A stretch of 64,000 nt of DNA from NCBI RefSeq assembly GCF_050589605.1, contig NZ_JBNGOO010000007.1; one strand, given 5' to 3'. The number at the start of each line of letters is the position of its first letter. Positions within the stretch are counted from its first letter, which is position 1. A program made the translations under genes and the position numbers. Source of the stretch: Granulosicoccus sp947495035. Lineage in GTDB: Bacteria > Pseudomonadota > Gammaproteobacteria > Granulosicoccales > Granulosicoccaceae. Shown here piece after piece: positions 36,042 through 44,402 of this stretch. Under the pieces are notes generated by a model. The model was not told the DNA's origin, did no database searches, and saw only the letters and a list, made by a program, of their open reading frames with translations.

Positions 36042-39000
36042 TCAGCTGGCCTTTTTCATCATCGCGATGTTCGCTGCTCGATTGGCTGCGCGTCTGTCCC
36101 GTTCGATCTCACCGCTGGCGGTGAGTCGCGGTTGGGCGCGGCGGTCACCCAGTCGATTCTTCATGGCACGGCGCTCGACACCCTGCTGGTAGCGGTACAT
36201 CTTGCGGGAGGTCAGCTGATAGATATTGATCAGCGATTCATCGCTGCTGGCATCGTCATTCGCCGCTTCGCCCTCGGGCACCACGATGCCCGTCGTTTCA
36301 TCCACCGTGACCGTCTGCAGGCGAGCGTGCTCGTTCGCTGCCGGTGCCGTTGGACCGGTGGTTGCCGCATTCATGATCTCGACCGATCCTGACAGACTCA
36401 TGCGCACGATGTCGCCGCTTTCGAGTCGTTGGCAGACGCGTGGCACACCCACGATGGCCGGCAGATCGTATTCACGAGCGACGATGGCGGCGTGACTTAG
36501 CCAGCCACCGACTTCGGTGATGATGCCGCGAGCCTGAGCAAACAGCGGATACCAGGTGGGATCGGTCATTCGAGCCACCAGAATCTCGCCTTCCTGGAAG
36601 GTATGAATCTGATCGATGTCGGTGATGACACGAACCGTACCGATCACTTCCTGCTCGCCGGCCACGCGCTTGCCGGCCAGGTCATTCTGTTCGACCACAT
36701 CGGGGCGAGTACCGGTCAGCATGTCGATGCGTTCCAGATCGCTGACCGACAGGGATGCCGGCAATTGCAGTCCCTTCCAGGCTTGCGCATCCGCGAAGCG
36801 CTGCCTGGCAAGCGCCATCAGTGCATCGCGCTGAGCGGAGTCGGTCAACTGCGTGACTTCATCGATGCGCAGCTGGAAGACCAGTCCACCCAGCTGACAC
36901 CTGGCATCGATGGCCAGCAGCAAGCGGCGTATCTGAGCCAGTTCGATGAGGCAGTAATGCTTGGCTTCTTCCTTCAGGCGCATGAAGTTGCGGGCGCGCT
37001 GCACGGCAATGGTCAGCACCTTGCTGTCCGGCAGCGATGGATGATCCTCGTCCAGCTGGGTGTGAGCCGCCTGTGTCGAACGCTCGATGTACTGGCGTAC
37101 CAGTTCCATGTCCTCGTTGAAGCGTGGTTCGGAGAACTCGTAATCCAGCGGCGCGCGGTGACCGAAGATCAGCAGGAACTCCTCGATGTGTTCGGCCCTC
37201 ACGTTGTTGCCGCTCAACAGGGACATGGCATGGCTGACCACCGTTTCCTCGCTGTCGTTGAGGTAGCGGGTGGGCTCCAGGTTCGCGGCGGCGAGCTTGT
37301 CCAGCGCAGTCTTCATGTGGAAGTCGGCGCTGATGTTGATGCGCTCTGCCGTGCAGTACGTCTCCTCGATGAAGCGATGGACCCAGCTGGACAGCAGCTT
37401 GGTGGCGGCTTCCAGACTCAGGCGGTCCATGGCCACGGCGTTGCGCTCGACCATCTCGTCCTGGAATGTCGGCAGGAATTCGTCACGGAATTCCGCCTCG
37501 GTCTTCTCGGCATCTCGGGCCAGCCTGAACGAGGAGAGTGCGCCGGGCCCCTTGCCCAGGCGACGTCGTTCCTCGAGCTTGTTGACGTACGTCCAGCCGA
37601 ACACGGTGTTCAGATAAGGCGCCGATCGATAATGGACGCTGTAGGGAATGCCCAGATCCTGGCAGGCCAGATCGGTACTACCGCCGGCGGCCCACAGACG
37701 TTCCATGAAATCGGCACTGAAGGGAGTGGGACGCGGCAGCAGCTCCGACAGCTCGCTCTGCACGAAGACGGCTTCGTCAGGAACCATCTGCTCACTTCGC
37801 CGGACCCGCTTGCGCTCGCCCAGCAGGCTTTGCAGCAGCTTGCTGCGTTCGCGTTCCGCCAGGTTCTTCAGCGAGTTGCCATTGCTGACCGAGCGGGTGA
37901 TGTCGCGTGCCTGCAGCAGATAGTATCTGCCCTTGGCATAGGCCCACTCGATATCCTGCGGGTGATCGAACATGGCCTCGAGCTCGCGTCCCAGGGCCAG
38001 CAAGGGCGCCAGGTCGATGGGTGGCAGCTCGATACTGCTGGATTCCTCTTCGAGTAGCTGACTGCTCAGTTTGCCGAAGGCGAAGGTGTCGGGCGTGACA
38101 TTGCCGCTGACAAGATCTTCACCCAGTCCGGTCACCATCTCGACCATCATGGCACCGGTGGTACCGGGATGCTCGGTGAACATCACACCCGCGTATTCGG
38201 CCGGGACCATCTTCTGTACCACGACACCGCCCTGATCCAGCACGATCGGCAGGCCAACATCCACGGTGCTCTGTGTATAGGCTGCGGAACGTTCGGAGCA
38301 CAAAGACTGATAGACCTCTCTGACCGCGTCCTCGAGCTCGTCGCGCGAGACATTCAGAATGGATTCGTAGACTCCGGCAAAACTGCTGTCGGCGCCATCT
38401 TCATTGGCTCCCGAGCTGCGCACGGCAACCTTGCTGGTGGAGAGCTTCCTCCACAGTTTGCCGAGCTGCTTGCCCTGTGAGCGACTCAGCAGCGGCTTGT
38501 CCGGCGTGCGACGTGTCTTGTTGGTGATTTCGCTGGTGAACACGAAGCCGTCCGGTACGTTGTAACCGGCCTCGATCAACTGTCCGAGTCGGGCGGCCTT
38601 CTTGCCGGTGGACTCGGGCAGATAGTGAGCATGGGCCAGTGGTATCAGGCCAGTGTCCTTGATGGACCCGGTCTTGTCAGCACCCGCGGTATCCCACTCC
38701 AGCGCATTGCCGATGACCCGAAACAACATGCCCTGCATGATCAGAAAGGCCATGCTGATGGCCAGGTAGAGGTTCACTGCAGCGCCCAGCGCCTGCAGCA
38801 ACCAGAACAGGGCAGCACCCGCCAGACCATACAACAGGCCCTTGCGCAAAGTCCTGGCCGGGCTCTGCGAGGCGAGCACACCGACGAACAGGGCAGCTGC
38901 CAGAGCCGGCAGGATCAACAGGGGATCGGTGTCAGCGGCGGAGGTGAACCACAGGAAGCTGTGTTCCCAGCCCAGACTGCTCTGGTTCACCGCAGAATAG

Positions 39001-40493
39001 AACAGCAGCATCAGTGACAGCTGGAACAGACTGGCCAGCATGTTGATCACGGGACGGATGTTGAATCGCTTGTACAGCTGCAGGGTGGCATCGGACAGGG
39101 CACGTGGATGCTCGGACAGTTCATCCTTGAGATCGGCAATACGACCCGACAGGGATTTCTGCACGCGGGTATCACGTTCGGCCTTCAGGGCCAGGGGCAG
39201 CAGCAGCAGGCGGATCATCAGCACGACACCCAGCAGTCCCAGTGCGTAGTGCCCACTGACATCGACCATGTAGTCCAGAATGGCACGCAGCGGCGTGACG
39301 ACATAGCTGGCCAGCGTCAACTGTTCCTGATTCTGTTTCCAGTTCTCGACATGGGCGCGTTCGGATTTCTTCTCGATGTAGTACTCGTGCGGCACGGTGT
39401 AACGGCCACGAAAATCCAGTCCGGCACGTTCCAGACGCAGGCCGATCAGCTGCGAATAGAAGCAGCTGCGCTTGTCATAGCAGGCAGCGATATACGGGAC
39501 ATCGTCCAGCGCCGAGATTCTCTCGGCCAGTGCCGGGCTGCTCAGCGCGCGCATGGTGATATTGGTGGCGTCCGGCAGATGTCCCTTCACGAAGTCGTTG
39601 GGGTAGCGCACATCGAGAAACTGCGCGCCTTCTTCGGTGACCAGTCGGTGTACATCGGGTGTATCGAGCAGCACGTCCTTGTTCTTGAAGTCCGGCAGCT
39701 GTCGCAGGTCTTCCTTGGAGATATCGATATCGGAGGACAGAGGGCGTGATTCGGTCAACCACTTCTCGTAGCCGCCCATCATGAAATTGCATTCCTTGCC
39801 CTGCTTGGTCAGTTCACCGCACAGCTCCGAGCTGCGATTGCCCGAATAGCACAGCAGCAGGGTACGGGCATTGTCCGGCAGCAGCGATGAGCGCGCCAGG
39901 ACGTCGGGATAGCGAAGATGGGCCGCGCCCTCGATGGCGCCGGTTTCGAACTCCTCGTTCTCACGCACATCGATGATGTTCAGAGGTACATCGTCTTCCA
40001 GCCATTCGGCCAGCGTCTCGGTCGAGATGCCCTGCGGATGATCCAGCTGTTCACTGAAGGACAGCGTCTTCAGACTGGTATCGCCAACGGCCTCACCGTT
40101 CTCGATGGACTTTCGCACCAGATTGGTATGCAGACGCTGGTTCTTGGCATCGATCGAACTGGTGTATTGCAGGACATTGGCTGCCAGAGAACCCAGCAAC
40201 ATCAGACCGGCAACGCCGAGCATGAGCTTGCCACCGACACCGGGTCCCCGATTCTTCTTGCTGGCCTTCTTCTTGGCCGACATGGCAAAGCCGCCGAAGA
40301 CCACGCTGAGCAGTCCCAGCAACTGGGCCACACTGGCAGACAGATTGATGACCAGGTCGGGCGAAGGTATGGCCAGTGCCTGCGTGCTGCCGAGCAGCAA
40401 CAGCAGAGACAGGATCAATGTGCCGGGCTTGCAACAGGTCCGGAACACCCTGTACGGCTTCGGTCGTCCCTGATTTTCTGGTGTTATATTCAT
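36042..40493 (-). CDS. Membrane fusion: two rhodanese, YidC/Oxa1-like, PEP-synthase/RPH-like dikinase
   Basis: 1483 residues from the ATG at 40493 (MNITPENQG), which has GGA 7 bp upstream; ATG 40529 adds 12. Order: membrane segments at about 25-42, 54-72 and 90-108; rhodanese 1 (158-250, loop CYSGNR, Cys215); rhodanese 2 (273-375, loop CYDKRS, Cys338); YidC/Oxa1-like membrane domain (395-595; RLLLLPLALKAERDTR); PPDK/PEP-synthase ATP-binding domain (630-865; AVRSSGANEDG, SFAGVYES, AGVMFTEHPGTTG); middle domain (about 880-1290; FGHRAPLDYEFSEPRF); swivelling phosphohistidine domain (1300-1375; GGWLSHAAIVARE, His1334). The C-terminal PEP/pyruvate TIM barrel of PEP synthase is missing, so the layout equals rifampin phosphotransferase (ATP, acceptor, His). 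The acceptor is unknown. It starts 13 bp after the hybrid-kinase stop. Confidence 0.88.
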   Translation of the reverse strand: MNITPENQGRPKPYRVFRTCCKPGTLILSLLLLLGSTQALAIPSPDLVINLSASVAQLLGLLSVVFGGFAMSAKKKASKKNRGPGVGGKLMLGVAGLMLLGSLAANVLQYTSSIDAKNQRLHTNLVRKSIENGEAVGDTSLKTLSFSEQLDHPQGISTETLAEWLEDDVPLNIIDVRENEEFETGAIEGAAHLRYPDVLARSSLLPDNARTLLLCYSGNRSSELCGELTKQGKECNFMMGGYEKWLTESRPLSSDIDISKEDLRQLPDFKNKDVLLDTPDVHRLVTEEGAQFLDVRYPNDFVKGHLPDATNITMRALSSPALAERISALDDVPYIAACYDKRSCFYSQLIGLRLERAGLDFRGRYTVPHEYYIEKKSERAHVENWKQNQEQLTLASYVVTPLRAILDYMVDVSGHYALGLLGVVLMIRLLLLPLALKAERDTRVQKSLSGRIADLKDELSEHPRALSDATLQLYKRFNIRPVINMLASLFQLSLMLLFYSAVNQSSLGWEHSFLWFTSAADTDPLLILPALAAALFVGVLASQSPARTLRKGLLYGLAGAALFWLLQALGAAVNLYLAISMAFLIMQGMLFRVIGNALEWDTAGADKTGSIKDTGLIPLAHAHYLPESTGKKAARLGQLIEAGYNVPDGFVFTSEITNKTRRTPDKPLLSRSQGKQLGKLWRKLSTSKVAVRSSGANEDGADSSFAGVYESILNVSRDELEDAVREVYQSLCSERSAAYTQSTVDVGLPIVLDQGGVVVQKMVPAEYAGVMFTEHPGTTGAMMVEMVTGLGEDLVSGNVTPDTFAFGKLSSQLLEEESSSIELPPIDLAPLLALGRELEAMFDHPQDIEWAYAKGRYYLLQARDITRSVSNGNSLKNLAERERSKLLQSLLGERKRVRRSEQMVPDEAVFVQSELSELLPRPTPFSADFMERLWAAGGSTDLACQDLGIPYSVHYRSAPYLNTVFGWTYVNKLEERRRLGKGPGALSSFRLARDAEKTEAEFRDEFLPTFQDEMVERNAVAMDRLSLEAATKLLSSWVHRFIEETYCTAERINISADFHMKTALDKLAAANLEPTRYLNDSEETVVSHAMSLLSGNNVRAEHIEEFLLIFGHRAPLDYEFSEPRFNEDMELVRQYIERSTQAAHTQLDEDHPSLPDSKVLTIAVQRARNFMRLKEEAKHYCLIELAQIRRLLLAIDARCQLGGLVFQLRIDEVTQLTDSAQRDALMALARQRFADAQAWKGLQLPASLSVSDLERIDMLTGTRPDVVEQNDLAGKRVAGEQEVIGTVRVITDIDQIHTFQEGEILVARMTDPTWYPLFAQARGIITEVGGWLSHAAIVAREYDLPAIVGVPRVCQRLESGDIVRMSLSGSVEIMNAATTGPTAPAANEHARLQTVTVDETTGIVVPEGEAANDDASSDESLINIYQLTSRKMYRYQQGVERRAMKNRLGDRRAQPRLTASGEIERDRRAANRAANIAMMKKAS

Positions 40494-40506
40494 GGTGGAT
40501 TCCGGA

Positions 40507-42813
40507 TCATGCAGCCTGATCGAAAGCATCTTCCTCAGGTGCCATCAGTTCTGACAGTCTGGTAGATAGCCAGAACACGATCTTCTCTTCCAGAGCGTGT
40601 TCTTCGAAGGGTTTTGAAAGGTAGTCGTCCATGCCTGCTGACAGGCATTTCTCGGCGTCGCCAGTCATGGCATTGGCAGTCAATGCAATGACCGGCATGC
40701 GTGAACCGGCATCGGGTCGGTCCTTTTCACGTTGTCGCAGTTCGCGCGTTGCGGCATAGCCGTCCAGCACTGGCATCTGGCAATCCATCAGCACCAGGTC
40801 AAAATGCCCGGTGTCGATCAGATCCAGACCTTCCTGTCCATTGTCGGCGACATCGGCGCAGAAGCCGATTTTCTCCAGCATGCCCAGCGCCACTTCCTGA
40901 TTGACGGCATTGTCCTCGACCACCAGAATCCGGATGTGCGCATAGGCATCCCGTCTGGCCTGGAGGGAGAGATCCTCTATCTCGATCTCATGAAAATCCT
41001 CGCTCATGGCGCGATCCAGAATCTGGCCGAGCTCGGAGCGCTTGAACGGTTTGGTAATCTGTGCGGCAATGCGCGAGTTCTTGTGCGGATACAACTCCTG
41101 TACCTGTTCGGTGACGTAGGCCATCGGTACCAGACGGATGCCATCGAAGGCAGGATCCGCCTCGATGCAACGTGCGAAGACGTCTCCCGGCATGTCCGAG
41201 AGGCTGGCATTGAACAGAATCAGATCGGGCATGTTGCCTTGTCTGGCAGCGTTGCGAATGGCCTTCAGTGCCTCGCTACCGCCATTGACCGTGACAGTGG
41301 ACAGCGACAGCTCGGCCAGCAGCATCTGCATCAGTTCGGCCGAGGAAGACTTCTCTTCGATCAGCATGACCTGACGGGCACTGACCAGTTGCTGTTCTGC
41401 CTTTTCGGTGAGCGTGCAGCCACGGCAGGGCAGGGTAAGCTCGAACCAGAATTCACTGCCCTTGCCGACTTCTGAGTTCACGCCGATCTTGCCGCCCATG
41501 CCCTCGATCAGGCGACGGCTGATGGCCAGGCCGAGGCCGGTGCCACCGTATTTCCGTGTGGTGGAACCATCGGCCTGTGCAAAGGAGTCAAACACCGTCT
41601 GCAGGGCATCCTGTGGAATGCCCACGCCGGTATCGATGATGCTGAAACGCAGGTTTGTCCCCTCGGCCAGTTCCTCGATGATTCTCACTCTGACCTGGAC
41701 ATTGCCCTGGGTGGTGAATTTCACGGCGTTGCCCATCAGATTGGTCAGCACCTGTCGCAGGCGTGTGGGGTCACCCTTGACGGTATGGCGGATATTTCCC
41801 TGTATGTTGCACAGCAGTTCCAGATTCTTGCCATTGGCCTGTTCCGAAAGCGCAATGGCGCAGCCTTCAACCAGCTCTTCCAGATTGAAGTCGATGGTTT
41901 CGAAGTCCAGTTTGCCTGCCTCTACCTTGGAGAAATCCAGAATGTCGTTGATCAGTGTCAACAGTGAGCGGCCCGAGGTGGTGGCTATCTTGACCTGTTC
42001 ACTCTGCTCGGGGTCCAGGCTTGTACCTTTGAGTAGTGACAGCATGCCGAGCACGCCATTCATGGGGGTACGCAATTCGTGAGACATATTGGCCAGAAAC
42101 TCGGATTTGGCCCGCGAGGCCTGTTCCAGCTCGTGTTCCTTCTGCTTGCGTAATTCGAGAATATTGCCCAGTTCATTGACCGAATTGCCCAGGTCCATCA
42201 GTTCTCGCGCGGCAACTACCTCCAGCTCATCGTTGCTCTTGTTGGCCTGCAGCAATAGCAGATGATTGTGTATGAGACGAATGGGGGTGACGACCAGGCC
42301 ATTGATCAGGCCGACGACGATCAACGCCAGGATCACCGATATACCCGCGGCATACAGGTAGATCTTGGTGGCGTAGGCGCGGATCTCTGCCTGCTGGCGC
42401 TGCACATTCCACTGTACATCGATGTGACCGAAGGACTCGCCTTCGAGCAGAACATCATGCGAGAAATTCATGCACAGCTCTGGATCGATGTAGTCGCTCT
42501 TGGTCCACTGAGTCAGCACTTCCTCGTTTTCGTTGTAGATGTGAACGGCTTCGACATCGGCATCGTTCTGCACCAGTTGCTGGATGGTGGTATCGAGTAC
42601 CGGTCGATCTTCACTCAGAATGGCGTCCAGAGAGGTGGCCGAGAGCATGGAGACCAGCTTCTGGGTCTGGTCTCTGAAGTTTCGTTCAAAGGCGCGGTTC
42701 TCGTTGAAACGCACGAATTCCGCCGCCGACAGGCCCACTGCCAGAATGGTGCAGCCCATGACCAGGATGATTTGCTGGCGCAATGGCCAGTTTCTGAAGA
42801 ATCTTGCAAACAC
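40507..42813 (-). CDS. Membrane hybrid sensor kinase with a degenerate receiver
   Basis: 768 residues. Two membrane helices (about 13-33 and 150-172) enclose a periplasmic sensor of about 115 residues; then a HAMP-like linker, HisKA with phospho-acceptor His245 (ANMSHELRTPMNG), an HATPase with N, G1 and G2 boxes (NAVKFT, DTGVGIP, GGTGLGLAI), a first receiver-like domain (480-605) and a second true receiver (625-745; Asp677 in LVLMDCQMPVLDG). In the first receiver the phospho-acceptor Asp is Asn535 (LILFNASLSD). No HPt is present, so a partner must carry it. Lies 69 bp after the PhnD-like gene and 13 bp before the fusion gene: probably one operon. Confidence 0.9.
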   Translation of the reverse strand: MFARFFRNWPLRQQIILVMGCTILAVGLSAAEFVRFNENRAFERNFRDQTQKLVSMLSATSLDAILSEDRPVLDTTIQQLVQNDADVEAVHIYNENEEVLTQWTKSDYIDPELCMNFSHDVLLEGESFGHIDVQWNVQRQQAEIRAYATKIYLYAAGISVILALIVVGLINGLVVTPIRLIHNHLLLLQANKSNDELEVVAARELMDLGNSVNELGNILELRKQKEHELEQASRAKSEFLANMSHELRTPMNGVLGMLSLLKGTSLDPEQSEQVKIATTSGRSLLTLINDILDFSKVEAGKLDFETIDFNLEELVEGCAIALSEQANGKNLELLCNIQGNIRHTVKGDPTRLRQVLTNLMGNAVKFTTQGNVQVRVRIIEELAEGTNLRFSIIDTGVGIPQDALQTVFDSFAQADGSTTRKYGGTGLGLAISRRLIEGMGGKIGVNSEVGKGSEFWFELTLPCRGCTLTEKAEQQLVSARQVMLIEEKSSSAELMQMLLAELSLSTVTVNGGSEALKAIRNAARQGNMPDLILFNASLSDMPGDVFARCIEADPAFDGIRLVPMAYVTEQVQELYPHKNSRIAAQITKPFKRSELGQILDRAMSEDFHEIEIEDLSLQARRDAYAHIRILVVEDNAVNQEVALGMLEKIGFCADVADNGQEGLDLIDTGHFDLVLMDCQMPVLDGYAATRELRQREKDRPDAGSRMPVIALTANAMTGDAEKCLSAGMDDYLSKPFEEHALEEKIVFWLSTRLSELMAPEEDAFDQAA

Positions 42814-42882
42814 GGATAGGGGCGCTCTCTATGGGTCAGGTCGTGAACGGACGGGCAGACGGAATACGGACTGAGAGGTGTC

Positions 42883-44040
42883 TCAGTCACCCACGGACTG
42901 AGGTACCGGATCGTCAATGGCGTGTTCGGGAATTCTCAGATTGATCGTCAGCGCGTGACCATTGCGATTGGCTTCGAAGAGGCTGCGAGGCAGGGTGATA
43001 TTGACGGTCAACTGATGATGATCGCCTTCTTCGGAGGCATGATGCAGATCGGGGGAATGCTCGATCTTGACGGCATTGCCCATGTCCACCTGCAACTGGC
43101 CGCCTGCCACTGCGGCCTGCATGCCGGGTTCTGCGTGACCGGCGGGGCGACTGCTGATCAACACCTCTTCACGGTCTTCAAAGAAGATGCTGTTGTTGTC
43201 CATGGCCTTGCGGATGACCTTGTAGTCATCGTCACTGCCTTCGAGAAAGCCGTCGATCTTCAATGCGGCCAGCGTTTTCTGATCCTTGACCTCCAGCAGT
43301 GATTCACGCAGTGCAGCGAGAATCTCGTCGTCCAGACCTGAACGCGCTATCCAGGGTTTGGTGACATTGGGAAAGCGGGTAAGTTCGCGGATGGGTTCTC
43401 CGGCTTCAACCAGTTTCTTGAAGGTCTTCTCGTTCAGAGCGCCCGCATCGAAACTGCCAGCACCCACGGCCGTGCCAACCTTGTCATGTCTTCCCAGATA
43501 TTCGTACCGGTTCAGGTCACCTGCGCGGATGTCGGCCTGTTCCAGTTCCAGCTGTGACAGAAAGCGACCGATGGTCGAGCCTTCGTCACCGAAGGCAAAG
43601 GACTTGCCGCGCAGTTCGCGGATATCGCTCATGGTGCTGTTCTTGTTGACGGCAATGATGCCGTAGAACACCTTGGAATTCTTGACGTTCTCCACCGCCA
43701 GGATGTTGATGCCCTGATTCATGCGTTTGGCTTCGACATAGGAGGCCGGGCCGAAGGCCGAGAAGTCCACACGACCGTTGATCAGGTGAGAGATTCCCTG
43801 GTCATAGTCCTTCGCGATCTGCATGCGGATGTCGACGTTGCGGTCCAGACGCCGCGTCATGTTCTTTTCCAGTTCCTTCAGGATCGGTCGGTAGACCTTG
43901 ACCATGGCAGAGGGCTTGTTGGAGCTGTAGACACCGAAATTCAATCGGATGGTGCCGTCGGCCAGTGCCGGGATACTGAAACTGGAGGCCAGCAATCCTG
44001 TCAGCAGAAGACCGGCGCGAGTGAGTGAAAGTAGTGACAT
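42883..44040 (-). CDS. PhnD-like phosphate/phosphonate-type binding protein
   Basis: 385 residues from the ATG at 44040 (MSLLSLTRAG), with GAGAG 8 bp upstream and a signal peptide ending IPALADG. The fold matches the periplasmic phosphonate-binding PhnD family (PF12974): NFGVYSSNKPSAMVKVYRPILKELE, DFSAFGPASYVEAKR, ELRGKSFAFGDEGSTIGRFL, and ALNEKTFKKLV. No ABC permease or ATPase is nearby, so it more likely feeds a signal to the adjacent kinases than a transporter. The C-terminal 95 residues (from about 290) are an extra beta-rich extension beyond the standard PhnD length. First gene of the minus-strand operon. Confidence 0.85.
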   Translation of the reverse strand: MSLLSLTRAGLLLTGLLASSFSIPALADGTIRLNFGVYSSNKPSAMVKVYRPILKELEKNMTRRLDRNVDIRMQIAKDYDQGISHLINGRVDFSAFGPASYVEAKRMNQGINILAVENVKNSKVFYGIIAVNKNSTMSDIRELRGKSFAFGDEGSTIGRFLSQLELEQADIRAGDLNRYEYLGRHDKVGTAVGAGSFDAGALNEKTFKKLVEAGEPIRELTRFPNVTKPWIARSGLDDEILAALRESLLEVKDQKTLAALKIDGFLEGSDDDYKVIRKAMDNNSIFFEDREEVLISSRPAGHAEPGMQAAVAGGQLQVDMGNAVKIEHSPDLHHASEEGDHHQLTVNITLPRSLFEANRNGHALTINLRIPEHAIDDPVPQSVGD

Positions 44041-44402
44041 GGAACATCTCTCGGCAATGGGTGTGTGGCTATCAGAGAGGAAAACGGCTTCAGCCCACAT
44101 TTCTGAAGTGGACGAGGCGTTCGGCAGGGGCAAACTGTGACGCAAGAGTTCAATTGCCACGGTTATTGCAGGCCGTTGGCGAGGCGAGCCCATTCTCCCG
44201 CTGACTGTGTCGGCAGACAGAACCGAGCGATCGCATGACATGAAGTCCATGTACAAGCGGCTCCGGGCAGGGCAGCGCGGTCAAGGAATGCCTGCGATGG
44301 CCGATAGGTGGACAAATGAGGATAAGCGGCACAGCAAGATGCACCGATACCCGGCGTTACCGCTGACCGAGCTCGACTCGGCTCGACAGACAAGAGGCAG
44401 CC
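44041..44402 (+). promoter_or_regulatory. 362-bp divergent promoter region of the kinase locus
   Basis: Separates the minus-strand operon (PhnD-like, hybrid kinase, fusion) from the plus-strand hybrid kinase. No gene found. No strong operator could be picked by eye; candidates for a shared regulator would lie here. Confidence 0.5.

Noticed and set aside
36603..38057. 484-codon plus-strand open frame inside the fusion gene
   Set aside because: Shadow of the large minus-strand gene, which has clear domains through this interval.
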